Both the position numbers and the translations under genes were made by a program. The notes beneath the pieces are model-generated. The model worked only from the letters and a program-made list of their open reading frames with translations, did no database searches and was not told the origin of the DNA. Positions 24,499-36,689 of a stretch of DNA of 64,000 bases are shown piece by piece (the first letter of the stretch is position 1; each line of letters starts with the position of its first letter). The stretch covers positions 2,858,501-2,922,500 of the forward strand of contig OZ038528.1 of NCBI GenBank assembly GCA_964036665.1. The letters are read 5' to 3'. This DNA comes from Gordius sp. MW1. Lineage: Eukaryota > Nematomorpha > Gordioida > Gordea > Gordiidae.

Positions 24499-25306
24499 CA
24501 GAGATCAGATTGCCCGGCCCGGCCCGCTGCCCGAACAGGCCCGGCCCGGCCCGTGGGCCGGGTCGGGCCGGGCAACTGTCCTAAATTTTTATTTTCGGGC
24601 GGGCGCGGGCGGGCACGAAGAAAATAGGATTCGGGCAATTCGGGCTTAATGAGATTTTTTAGATAGTGTATTTTTTTTGTTACTTTTCATTAAATTGCAT
24701 ATGAAAATGCTAAAAAATCGCCATCCGTCCCTAAGTTATTTTTACAATTTTTGCAAGATTTTCCATCAAGTCCCTAGCTAGGTTATGGAAAGGATTAAAA
24801 TATTTATATTTATGCAGCCCTTTCATAGTTCGTAATTCGCATGTGCCGTCTATACATAGTACAAAATCCTCACGCCCAAATTGATACAACGCCTGAAAGT
24901 GTTAAATTTCATTCTAATATCATTTAATTTTTTAACAAATGATTTAACAAGGCTTCTCCAATTCGCCTTTATTATTCCCTTATCACTCATCGCTATCGCT
25001 AAGCTCAAATATTTTAGAAAGACCAAATACTTTTATTTTTGACCAATTAGGATTAAAATTAAAGTACAAAAGTTTCTTTTGAAAAAATCATTCGACTTTT
25101 AAATATTGAAAGAATTTTAGGTCGCAAAATTTCGAGCCTAACAGGCAAATTTAATATTTCGGGCCGGGCATTTCGGGCAGCATTAATGTTTCGGGCGGGC
25201 TCGGGCGGACACCAGAAGGGTTCGGGCGGGCTCAGGCGGGCAATGAGGTTAGAGAATTGAACCTGGCCGGGTTCGGGCAGAAAATTCCTAACAAATCTGA
25301 TCTCTG
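24499..25306. mobile_element. hAT-like element with GGCCCG/GGGCGGGC subterminal repeats
   Basis: Ends CAGAGATCAGATTGCCCG and AAATCTGATCTCTG are inverted. The 8-bp target duplication ATACCTAT is perfect. No reading frame of note. A decayed inverted relative lies at 13650-14150. Confidence 0.9.
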
Positions 25307-25449
25307 ATACCTATGTCATGCGGCGGGCGGTATAATTCATAATTAGTTTATCAAGGTTATTCCTCTCCGTCCTCAAACCTGAAGGTTTAAGCGAAGATAG
25401 CAAGAGACATTTGGAAATAAAGGAGCTTGTATGACTTAGGACTTCACAT

Positions 25450-25629
25450 CATGGGCGTAGCCTGGTTTTGGATTAGGGAGGGGGCGAAACGTTTAAAAGT
25501 TCAATTAGGGGGGGGGGGTGGGCAAAACATAATTTTTTTACTTTTAAAGGGTTTTGGCGTTGAAAAAATTTTCCCGCCATTTAAGGGGGGGGGGCGGCCG
25601 CCCCCCTGTTTCTCCTGGCTATGCCCATG
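25450..25629. mobile_element. hAT-type MITE (CATGGGCGTAGCC family)
   Basis: Ends CATGGGCGTAGCCTGG and CTGGCTATGCCCATG are inverted and followed inside by G and C runs. Very similar internally to 55119-55292 (GGGGGCGAAACGTTTAAAAG versus GGGCAAAACGTTTAAAAG). No target duplication is visible. Confidence 0.75.
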
Positions 25630-25739
25630 CCATGCGCTCACTAAAGCAAGGATCCTCTTGCTTCTACAGAGGCACGTTAAATGTCAAATACTTATAACTT
25701 TTTTGTATTATTGCGACAACTAATTTAACAATATTTCCC

Positions 25740-28700
25740 TGAGAGCTTTAAAAATTATATAAAATACTAATTCATATTACTTTTCTTTTATAATCGCGAA
25801 TCATTTTTCATCATACAAAAATCGGCATAATAATATGTAAAAATAATTGACATGTTATCTCTAAATGTTTTTTAATATGAAGTTGTTTAAGAATTTCAAT
25901 AATCGTGTGAGCAATGGGAAAAAATATTATAAACAAAGCAGTTAAACTCGTATCTTAAAAATAATTTATCCTTGCAGATTTTATGAGTTTATATGCGAGC
26001 ATCTACAATTGCATAAAAAATCCTCATAGTGCATTTAAAATTTAAATACAAATGATTATTATAAATTCTGTTATTATTAGCCTGATTTAATGGAAAAAAG
26101 AGTTCATTTTAGTTAAATCTAATTTGATAGGCATTTAATTTGCATCAATCTATTCTCAAGGGACTTAACAAATAAATAACATTTGATTCAAAAAAATTTA
26201 ATTCAGCAATCGCCTCTTCTAAGTTAGTAGTTTGACTGATCTATTTAAAAGATTTTACATCTAAATTCACTAAAAAATGCGCTTAAAGATTGCGAAATCT
26301 GTTCTGATTTGCCACTTTAAGATATAAATCATTAAATTTATTGACTAGACCGATTTATAGGGTAACATTTTATTATAATAAATTATATATTGCAAAAACA
26401 AATAAATCACTAAAATTATTATTAAGCGAAGTGTTAGAGAAATCTATTCAATGATGCGGGTAGATAATATTACTAAAATGTTATATGATCTCTAGCTCTC
26501 GAATCTGATAAATTTTGCCAAGCTAAAAGTAAAACTTAGGTTTGAAACGGGAAAGAATAACTTTTCTTTGAGAAATTCATATTAATATTACTATTCTATC
26601 GATTCCTCAAATTATATATATATATAATTTTTGTGTACAAATTCGGACTATATATAAGTAAGGATGAAATTTAATTTTAATATATAAATTGCTAAAATTT
26701 TATTCAATAAATATGATATACTTGATCCAGTGCCAAGCTTGAAAATATTTTTTTAGATATGGACATTTATTTCCAAATAATTGTGTATGATACATGCTAA
26801 AATATATCGAATATTTACTCACTTTTAAATATTTTTTAAATTATAATGAGAGGGCATGGAATTATATAAAACTAGATGTATATATTTATTTTTAAAAGGC
26901 CGCCTTGTTGAATCTCAGTTTGAATCTGAAAAACGACTTTATTACAATTATTTAATATTCAAAATTAATGTAAAGCTCAGATGGTATTTTGGCAGCAAAT
27001 AAATTAATTTTGAACAAAAATTAAATAAGTAATCATAAATATAGATTTGTTTTTACTATTTAACAAGTTTTTGTAAAAGTAATCATATCTCTTTAATCAT
27101 ATTGTTCATATTCCACAAATTCACAATATGAAATTAGATGCCTATTAATAGTTCTGCCAAATTTTCTCATTCAAAATAATTAAAGCATTAGCATCGATTT
27201 AACCAATAATAAATTTCTTTCATTAGCAAACTTTATCATGTTGAATACATTCAAGAGCGGGTAAATAAATTATAGCTTTAAAATCATTAAATACTAACAT
27301 CATTACACACTATGTGATGTCTCAACTCTCACGGTTTATAAAACTATCCATTTTTCATTTTTGGATGTATAACCTTTTTTTATAAGAGGGGACCTTAATT
27401 AAATTAGTAAAAAAACTCTTTACTAACTTTTTTTTATCAATGCCACGGTATTAAAGTTTTAATGTTTAATTGACAATTCAACTCACGTATTTTTACTTTT
27501 TGGTCAATTAATGCCAATAAAATTTTATTTCAAATGGTTACTTTCATAGTACCATGTTTAATTACTTGAAAATAAATTTCATGGAAGGTTACATTAATCA
27601 GTTTATATGTCGCTTTAAAAAAGGAGGCTCATGCCATTATTATGAATTATTTATGTGAAAATGTTGACAAATATTAAATTATCCATTACAAAATCGATAT
27701 TTAAAATATTTTAACTAATTTTTAGATATATTACACATGGTGAACTATTTATATTCTGACTTGTTGTCTTTTTGAAATAACCACACAATTTCTAATTCGT
27801 AAAATAGGTGTAATATTTTTCCTATATTTTCATAAATGCTGCAAAGTTCATTTCGTATGCCATCTTTTATTTAATAAAAGTGATTATCATGTAAGAGTGA
27901 GCTTAAAAAATTAAACTCGATTACCTATGGGTTATTACATAATTATTGATTTTCGAAACTAATTAGTGGCCAACAAAGCGGATGATAGGTTAATTAATTT
28001 GCATGAAATGAATTAACATTTAAGAATACCTATATTATTTATAAAAGCAAGGGCGCGCATTAAAAAAATCAGTTAATTCTATTAAGAATGCTGATGGCCT
28101 TCATTTTGTTTTGAATTCATCCAGCTCTATCTTTTAGCTTCAACTAATAATGGTTTTGTGTCATTAAACATACATCGCCTATATAAATGGTGAATTTTGA
28201 AATTATATTAGTAGAATTTATAAGATTGATATTTGAATTTGATTGCTAGTAGTTGTACATATAATTTGGTCGAATGTGTAATTACCAAATTTATATTTTA
28301 TACTACTCCTTAATGTAGTTCCTGTTCAAAAAAAAGTTATTAAGGGATAAAAACGCATGCTGGCCATAAAAATATTATATACAATAATTTTATCGTTATC
28401 CAATCATTATTACATATTAATAGAAAAGTATGGTAATTACTAATGAGTACCAAATAACTACAATAAGTATATACCTAATACAAAAAAACACTTTTCTACA
28501 TTTGATATTAGTTCATATAATACCTTATTCGCTAGGACTTTATATGTAATTTGTTTTTAATTACATAATCCAATAAAGTTATTTACACCTTAATACATTA
28601 ATCCTACTTCTACATCAACATGAACTTAATCATTTTATAAAGTCATTGTTTAAAGGGATTAATTGAATTGTAAGATGTCAAATAATAAAAAAATATAATA

Positions 28701-28980
28701 GACATAATTGGCAGTAGATTCAAAAAAATAGTTTAAAATATTAATATATCAAAACAAAAAATTTGTGAATGAGCTGTCATCTAGTGCTAAGTAGAGGATA
28801 AGTGGCGAAGGCAAGGGGGGCAGAAAGCTGAAATTACCCCCTTCCCCCTTAACAATTAAAAAAAAATTATTTTGATTTATAAAAAATTTATTAGATAAAT
28901 TAAAAGTATTTAAAGTATAAAAGACCAACACACTTAAAAGTACCTTAAAAGCTTATAATACTTTTTAATTTTAAAATACA
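25740..28980. other. AT-rich intergenic DNA, nothing recognised
   Basis: About 3.2 kb of AT-rich sequence with no reading frame, RNA gene or clear repeat that I can support. A short G/C patch at 28795-28850 (GGCAAGGGGGGCAG...CCCCCTTCCCCC) may be a worn MITE of the GGGCGTAGCC type. Confidence 0.5.
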
Positions 28981-29002
28981 TTTTTGGCTAAACGCTCTAA
29001 AC

Positions 29003-29914
29003 TGGAGAACTAGTCACTTTTTGTCAACACAACCCGACCCGACCCGACCCGAAAACATTTTTTTTAACCCGAACCCGACCTGGCCCGAAAGCCTTTAAAA
29101 TTTTTTAACCGAATCCCTTTTGAACTAGCTTCAAATTTTGGTATCCAACGCGAGAGTAATAAAAATTGCGGTGTGCATGGGCGTAGCCAGGAAGTGGCAT
29201 GGATGGGCGGCTGCCCCTCTCTAAATTTAATTATTTTATATCTTTTATCAAATTATGGCTAAAACCTAATAAAATGGTTATTTTGCTCCTCCCTCGATTA
29301 TTATTGCTCCCTTCTTATTTCCTGGGTACGCCCATCAGGGTGATTAAAATTTAATCGACAATTCAAATTGCGTTTTATAAAGCTAATTGTTACACAGATT
29401 TTGATTACCAAATTCATTTGAACGATTTTTTAGAGATATTAATATGATAGCATCTACAATATCGGGGCACATTTAAATTGAAATATCTAGTTTTACAAAT
29501 AGATCTTTTAGTAAATTTAAACTTACTTTTATTTGTTTATGAATATATACTTATGGAGTTTTAATTAATAATGAACTACCACTTCACACTATTTAAATGC
29601 AATCTAAGAATATTATTTTGTTGATATATTTTACCTTTCACGAGTCAAATTCAAATTTGCGTCCAAATTAAAACGATCAGATTTAAAAAATACGAAAGGA
29701 ATTTAATTAATAGAATGAAGGACCTTCAATTATACATTTCGATATTAATTAGAAATATTATACATAATAGCATTTATTTAAAAGATATGTCCCGTAAATT
29801 TTGCAATGTGAGATTCACAACCTTTGACCCGACACTTTAAATTCAACCCGACCCGAAAGCATTTTAAAATATTTAACCCAAACCCGACCCTCGGGTCCCC
29901 CGTGCAGTTCTCTA
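29003..29914. mobile_element. hAT element, CGGGT family, with an internal MITE
   Basis: Ends TGGAGAACTAGTCAC and GTGCAGTTCTCTA are inverted. Flanks CTCTAAAC and ATTTAAAC match at 6 of 8. AACCCGACCCGAC words fill both ends. It is inverted relative to 22618-24434 and 30016-30990. It contains a CATGGGCGTAGCC MITE at 29176-29338. Confidence 0.78.
29176..29338. mobile_element. hAT-type MITE nested in the CGGGT element
   Basis: Ends CATGGGCGTAGCCAGG and CCTGGGTACGCCCATCAG are inverted. It interrupts the family sequence between TTTTAATCACC and CACACCGCAATT (minus-strand reading), the same point as at 30632. Confidence 0.78.
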
Positions 29915-30015
29915 ATTTAAACCCCCTTTTTCCGAATTTACTTATTTGCTTGCCAAAACGTTAATCAAGCATTTTCCCCAATACCTCATTCTCCTTTTAT
30001 AAATTATAGGGGTAG

Positions 30016-30990
30016 TAGAGAACTAGACGGGTGACTCGAAACCCGACCCCGACCTGACCAAACCCGATATCGGGTCGGGTCGGGTTGAATATTTTAAATT
30101 TGCTTTCGGGTAGGGTCGGGTTCGGGAGCAACATGCTTTCAGGTCGGGTTGGGTTGGGTTGATTAGCATGTCGAGTTGAAGGTTATGAACTTTACATTGC
30201 AAAATACACGGGACTTATATTTTAAATTAATGCTATTATGTTTAATATTTACTAATTAATAACAAAATGTATAATTGAAGATCATTCATTTAGTTAATTC
30301 AATTCCTTTTGTTTTTTATGGAAGGAAATTTAAATTGAACTCGTAAAAGGTAAAATATATTAACAAAATAATACTTTTAAATTGTATTTAAGTTGTGTGA
30401 AGTGGTAGTTCATTATTATTAATTTAAACTACATAAGTATATATTCATAAACAAATAAAAGTTTTATAAAAAGATTCATTTGCAAAACTAGATATTTCAT
30501 ATTGTGACCCGATATTTTAGATGCTATCATATTTATATCTCTAAAATAAATCGTTTAAATAAATTTAGTAATCAAAATCTGTGAAACAATTAGCTTCATA
30601 AATCTGATGTGTCGATTAAATTTCATACACCCTGATGGGGGTAGCCAGGATTAAAAGTAGAGGGGGCGGCAATATTGATTAAGGAAGGGGCAAAATAACC
30701 ATTTTTTTAATTTTAGCCATAATTTTATAAAGATTTAAGATTTTGTGGATTAAGAGGGGGGCAGCCGCTCGTCTTCGCCACCCCCAGGCTAAGCCCATGC
30801 ACAACGCAATTTTTCTTACTCTCTATCAAAATTTGATACTGTTCGGAGGGATTCGGTTTAAAAAATGTTGGAACGTTTTCGGGTCGAGGTTTGGGTTGAA
30901 AATTTTAAAATGCTTTCCGGTAGGGTCGGGTCAGGCTTCAAGATTTTCAAAAAATTTCGGATCGGGTTGAAAAAAGTGACCTTTGGACAA
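30016..30990. mobile_element. hAT element, CGGGT family, worn right end
   Basis: It begins TAGAGAACTAGACGGGTGAC and has the CGGGT words at both ends. The right end still reads AAAAAAGTGACC but the terminal TGCAGTTC is decayed, so the boundary is approximate. It holds a MITE at 30632-30799. Confidence 0.68.
30632..30799. mobile_element. hAT-type MITE nested in the CGGGT element
   Basis: Ends CTGATGGGGGTAGCCAGG and CCAGGCTAAGCCCATG are inverted, with GGGGGCGGC and GGGGGGCAGCCGC inside. It sits at the same junction of the host element as 29176-29338. Confidence 0.78.
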
Positions 30991-31423
30991 TCTGAATCTT
31001 GAATTTCTTTTTATTTCTTATTCAATTTTTCAGCTATAAATTGTTATTATGCAAACAATTATAAAAAAAGGACCTTGACATTTAACAGATCATTCTAGTA
31101 TATATCATTGCAGAGAGAGGGGTTCTTTTTTGCCTTCTTTTGGCTAATTCTCGATACTTGAGTATCTAAGATATCATTTTGTGGACTTTCAGAAAACGAA
31201 TATTTATGCATTTTTAAATATTGAAAGGCGATTGCTACATTATGTATAAACGGCAAAGACGATGCACTAACTTCATTAGGCCCTAACCTAACTTAATTTA
31301 GGGTGTATACTAAATGTGTTTTTGGCCGTTTCTTAGCCTGAATAAGCAGTCAGATCAGATTAATAATTTTATTAAATAGATACAGACTCAAAGTGAGCCT
31401 TTTGAGTTGCGATTAGAGCTGTC

Positions 31424-32374
31424 TAGTGATGATCAAAACCTAGGTCAGGTTTTCCCGAGGTGCAACCTGAGGTCGGTTTAAGGTTCAAGGTTTTTTGAAC
31501 ACCCGAACCTTAACCTGAGGTTCATCCCAAAAATTAACCCGAAAAACCTTCAGGTCAATTTTACACCCAACCTGAAAACCCAGGTTGACCTAAGGTTAAC
31601 CTGGAAAATTCTTGTTTCTTATATGATATATATAAGTATAAATGTGGTATTTTATTTTAAATATTTTCCTTTTTCAAGATGCATTAAACTTCTTAAATAT
31701 TTACAATTTTAAATGAAAGAAAAATAGTATTTTGTTATTATTTAAGAAAAAATTAAGATTTTTTCAATATACAAATAATTTAAATATTTACCATGTATAT
31801 TTGGTGAATGCGGCATCTATATTTTAACAAATTTTCATAAAGCGTTATGCAGCATAGCATACCCTACCCAGCCCCATAATTTTAACACACACCATACACT
31901 AAAATGCTATACTATGCTGCATACTATATGCATGCAATGCAATGCTTTCCAACGCCTTATGAAAATTTGTTAAAATATAGATGCCGCATTCACCAGATAT
32001 ACATGGTAAATATTTAAATCATTTGTATATTGAAAAAATCTTAATTTTTTTTTTAAATAATAACAAATTACTATTTTTCTTTCATTTAAACTTGTAAATA
32101 TTTAAGAAGTTTAATGCATCTTGAAAAAGGAAAATATTTAAAATAAAATACCACATTTATACTTATATATATCATATAAAAAACGAATTTTCCAGGTTAA
32201 CCTGAGGTCAACTTAGGTTTTCAGGTTGGGTGTAAAATTGACCTGAAGGTTTTTCAGGTTGATTTTCGGGATGAACCTCAGGTTAAGGTTCGGGTGTTCA
32301 AAAAACCTTATCAGATTTTTGAAAACCTGAACCATCATGTTGCCTGATCAAAACCTAGGTTTTGATCATCACTA
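31424..32374. mobile_element. Palindromic (foldback) hAT-like element with AACCTGAGGT words
   Basis: Ends TAGTGATGATCAAAACC and GGTTTTGATCATCACTA are inverted and flanked by GCTGTC on both sides. The arms of about 450 bp are nearly perfect inverted copies through the whole element. The loop near 31870 contains CATAGCATACCC. AACCTGAGGT, AGGTTGACC and related words repeat near both ends. No reading frame. Confidence 0.88.
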
Positions 32375-32379
32375 GCTGT

Positions 32380-33230
32380 CATAGTTATTGTAATTGGGTT
32401 ATGTCTTTATCTTCTATTTAAAATGAGCTTGGATAATTTTAAAAAAATTAGCGCTTAAAACATTTTTGTTTATCGACTTAAGTAACAATTAATTGGTTAG
32501 AAAATCTCGATTACAGTTTAAAATATTTTATATTCTGCATTTTTGATCAAAAAGGACGGGTTCTAGTCCAAACAATAAAAAAAACAATAGAAATTGATTT
32601 GTAAAATATCGATTTTAAGATTGTTTTTTCCTTAAAGTTATTGTCTAGAAGCTAATATTTTGCTATAAGACTATAAAAGCATCTGATATTTGTCTTAAAA
32701 GAAACACTCTTACGTATTTTTATTAAATTTATTGATTAAATTTTTTCAGGCAACTGGCAGTATTTTTAAGAGAATCCAACACTGTATTGACGATTCATAT
32801 TGTGCTAAGGATATGTATTAATTTTTTTATTAGCAATTAACTCTAAAGCTTTTCATTTTAGCTTTGCATAATCCGGTATATTACTTAACGTGATCTAATT
32901 AAGCGATTTAGTTAATTATTATCCAACCTTTTCATTTCCATCGTCCAATTAATTTTTATATAATTTAATTATTTATATCCTCGATGGGGCGCATTCAATA
33001 ATTTTTAAACATCAATATAATACCTACAGGTTAAGACATTTCTTACGAGCCCACTGTGTGTACGTGTATCAAAATATCGTTTTTCGCGAAAGCACACGAA
33101 CACTGCTGTATGATATTTTAATCTCGTTACGCTCTATGCTCTAGTCATATCACACTTTTAGATTAAATTAAATTTATTGAATCACCTCTAAAGCAATGAA
33201 TATCACCACTTTATCATAAAAAGAGCGGCG
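32380..33230. other. Upstream region of the GPCR gene
   Basis: AT-rich DNA with no supported exon or repeat. It presumably holds the promoter and 5' UTR of the GPCR; no core promoter element stands out. Confidence 0.35.
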
Positions 33231-33236
33231 GAGATT

Positions 33237-36200
33237 ATGATATTAAAAATCACAAATCAGTCTCGTGCATCTATAAAAGTGTTTTTAAACGTCGAAGATG
33301 GATCCTTTGTCCCAATGCAAAGGGATGAACAGCTAGCGAAATACGAAATAATGGCATTATCCATAATCTTCTCCTGCATAGTTGTGGGCAACTTGTTCTG
33401 CATCTGGGCTATAGTGTGCCAAAAGAGACACACCAAACGTATATCTTTCTTCATACTAAACCTCTGTATAGCGGATCTTATAGTGGCCTCCTTTAACGTT
33501 CTTCCCCAACTGGCTTGGAAAGTGACATTCGAATGGCGCGGTGGCCGTATACTTTGCAAGTTTATACCCTACGCTCAAGTTTTTAGCATGTACCTCACAA
33601 CATACGTTTTGCTAGCTACAGCTATTGATCGATATGTTGCCATATGCAAACCGCTTCACATGAGCCTAAGAACTTTCCGCATGGCCAAACGATTTATTAT
33701 TACAGCTTGGTATTTAGCTCTTGGCTTCGCCATTCCACAATTCTTTATATTTGACCTCAAGACCATTTCTAAACCTATTAAGGGCATCTCGAAAAATCTT
33801 CATACAGCTTTTGCTTCGAATATATCCTTAAATGGCTTAGGCTTTTGGGAATTGCATTACCAATGTCGAGCAACTCACCCTTATGCTTGGAGTGAGACGG
33901 CTTATATGACTTGGTTTTTGGCTGCCATCTACATAATTCCCCTGGCCATCATGATCTATTTGTACACGAGCATATGTATCAAGATTTACTGCATAATAAA
34001 ACAGCAGGGACTCGACGCAGACCTAGTTAGCGATAATTTAAATCGAAACGCGAACTTAATGGGTAAAGGTAATGAAGGACACGGCCTATTAAACGATGAG
34101 AATGCAAAAGAGGCGCAAACATCGTGTCTTAATCCAAATTTGGCTCGTAACAACGACATCGCCTTAGAATATTCTAGTTCTCCCACTTCTTTTTGTATTA
34201 AACCCGAAATTTTAAAAATTTCGTTTAACATGATGTCTTATATCCGTCACAAACATAGGGGTACAATGGGAATAGATGAAAGTGCAGGAGAAATTGAAAC
34301 GTCCTATAACAGATCATCCCAGAAGACCATGTTTTCGAGAAGTAGTGAAACCTTCGTTAAGCTACCATGTACTCTAAGCCATACGGGATCTAAGAAAGGT
34401 AACCAGGGGAAAACATTCATAAGTTTAAAAGGTTTACCAAAGCCAAGATGTCGCACACATTACTTGAAGCCTCAAGACATAACGAGGGCCAAAATGAAAA
34501 CTATCCAGCTAACACTTTGCGTTGTGGTATGCTACATGCTATGTTGGTCCCCCTTTTTTATAAGCCTCTTTTACGTCAATATCATGAAGGGCGATGCTGA
34601 TCTCGGGAAAAGTAATTTTATATGATTCATAATTTTTTATCAAAGCATGCAATTGAGACTAAGAAAAACTGGCTTGTTAATTAAATTTATATATTAACTC
34701 TAACAACCGGCTAAGGTTTCCAACTAAAACATTATTTTCTTATAAATCTATGTTAAATTTTTATTATCAAAATATCTTGCTTTGACTCATGAGTTTTGAT
34801 GGAACTTGAATTATAATTAAGGGGATATGAAGTTGTAAAAAATATCTCGCATTATATTGAAAATCAAAAGAATACTTATTTAATCGAAATCGTAATCAAT
34901 GTTTAAATTTTAAAATTTTTTATGATAAGTATATAAGTTGATAATACGTATAACACACCTAACATATAATATAATTATTTATTTGATTTGAGAAAATAGT
35001 ATTTTAAGTAATAGGAGTATTTAAAAATTCGTAAATATGTATTGTTCTAATGCCTTAAAATAAATAATTATAGTGACAATGTTTTTTACAAACTAATATC
35101 ACCGGTATATATATATTATAAACAACAAAGCAAATGGAAAAAATGTTCGAGGCAGTGGGAAACATTGTAATAATCTAAGGTACGCCTCTGGGAAATATTC
35201 GAGATTCGATTCGAAATTTCGAATCCGAATTCGAATCCATATGTGTAAGTTTCGAATCGAATATGTACGCTGCTAAGATTCGAAAATCCGAATCGAATCC
35301 TTGAAAAAATAGATTTTACTTTTTTTTAAGTTTAATTTAAATAGACCATACTCAAATATTTAGCTATTTTTTTCTTACCGCATTTTAGTTATTTTTCCTG
35401 CTACAATTTGAAAAAGTTAAATTTAATATTTTTTTAACTTACATATGTTATGGAGAACGCGGATCACAATTAAATTAAATTATGGACTACCGTTATATTA
35501 TCAACCGCATAGAAGATCATGCTGACAAAATGGCCAAATAGAAAATTGAAGATATATGGCATTCAATAATAAGATAGTCTTATAAGCGAGTGTGTTCGAT
35601 TTAAGGCTCAAAATTTGAATGTTTATAGCCAGTACATGGCATATCGTATAGAGAAATTAAAGATGACTTGGAAACTGCTATAGGAAGTCAGCCAGATTTT
35701 GTATTAACTAGCGAGGTATCAACACTGGATCCGCTATTAAGAGCGACAAGGCGAAGTCTTCATTGGAGACATTTTTGCACAAACCACGTGTGGTCTCCAA
35801 TGCTGAGCCTTTTCAATGGTGGAAATGGAATCAACGTCGTTTTCCAGACATCCATAAATTAACAAAAAATCTTCTCTTTATACCTGGATCATTGACCTCC
35901 GTGCGAAATAATATTTTCAACCGGTTAAGGGTGAAAATGTTAGGAAGATAATTTGCCTTAAAAGTTGGCTAAAACAATTCTTGATTGTCTTACACATATC
36001 GCCATAGTTTTTTGTTCGCCTTTAATAATTTCATTTCGATGTGTTATTTTTTAAATATCTTTCAAATAAATTTTTCAAATGCATATGCAAATTAAAAATC
36101 ATAATAGCCTCTTTAATGTTCTAATAATAATAAAAACGTAATTTATATTTGAATCGATTTCGAATCCTTAAATTTTTTCCGAATCTTTATTTTAATATTC

Positions 36201-36681
36201 GACGAATCTCGAAAAAATTCGAATCCGAATCGAATACCAAAAATATTCGATTCGAAATCCAGAGGCGTAATTTTAGGGATTAACTTGTGTTTTTAAGACC
36301 GTTGAATGGCGTTTTTAATAAAAACATGGATAAACCTATCACAGGCATATAAAACCAAGCCTTTTTTCCATAAACATTATTTGATAGCAAATCTTAAAAT
36401 AATCTATCATCACTTTATGAAAACTATTTACTTCTGTTTTTTTATTAACGCTGATTTAATATATTGAAATAGGCATCGTCATCTGTATTTTGTTGGGGAA
36501 CTTAACTAGTTGCATAAATCCTTGGATTTACATCTCCTTCAACGCAAATTTGTTAAAAGATGTGTTTACGTTCAAGCCCTGCAATGCAAAGGCAAGGAAT
36601 CAAAGAAAAACTAGTTACGACAATATTCTGAACACAAAAAGTTCCAGGTTCTCACGAGCTCATTGTCTAAATATTAGATAA
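33237..36681 (+). CDS. Vasopressin/oxytocin-type neuropeptide GPCR, two exons
   Basis: Exons 33237-34611 and 36473-36681 join in phase (donor GTAATT, split Ser codon) to give 527 residues. Class A rhodopsin features are complete: GN in TM1 (51-52), LNLCIAD in TM2, DRY at 131-133, Cys107 and Cys210 for the extracellular disulfide, CWSPFF in TM6 and NPWIY at 474-478 in TM7. VLPQLAWKVTFEWRGG before TM3, ETAYMTW in the second outer loop and RAKMKT before TM6 are typical of the vasopressin/oxytocin/neuropeptide S/CCAP receptor group. The protein should sit in the plasma membrane and signal through G proteins. Intracellular loop 3 is unusually long (about 165 residues). An N-glycosylation site, NQS, lies near the N-terminus. 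The intron carries a hAT element. The ATG at 33237 gives a short, plausible N-terminus; the ligand is not determined. Confidence 0.9.
35181..36269 (+). mobile_element. hAT element with TTCGAATCC subterminal repeats, in the GPCR intron
   Basis: Ends TACGCCTCTGG and CCAGAGGCGTA are inverted, flanked by ATCTAAGG and ATTTTAGG (6 of 8). Both ends repeat ATTCGAATCCGAA-type words. A degenerate transposase C-terminus lies at 35640-35951. It is in sense orientation with the host gene and lies between the TM6 and TM7 exons. Confidence 0.85.
35640..35951 (+). pseudogene. Degenerate hAT transposase C-terminus
   Basis: Two overlapping frames encode EVSTLDPLLRATRRS and then FLHKPRVVSNAEPFQWWKW, FPDIHKLTKNLLFIPGS. 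This is the pre-dimerisation and WW...FP.L..L...L.IP region of hAT transposases. A frameshift lies near 35760. The SE..FS.AG motif is not recognisable. Confidence 0.65.
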
Positions 36682-36689
36682 TATTACAA

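Noticed and set aside
25427-25723. Open frame of 98 codons
   Set aside because: It runs through a MITE and its G runs; not a gene.
33257-33559. 100-codon minus-strand frame within the GPCR
   Set aside because: Shadow of the real coding strand.
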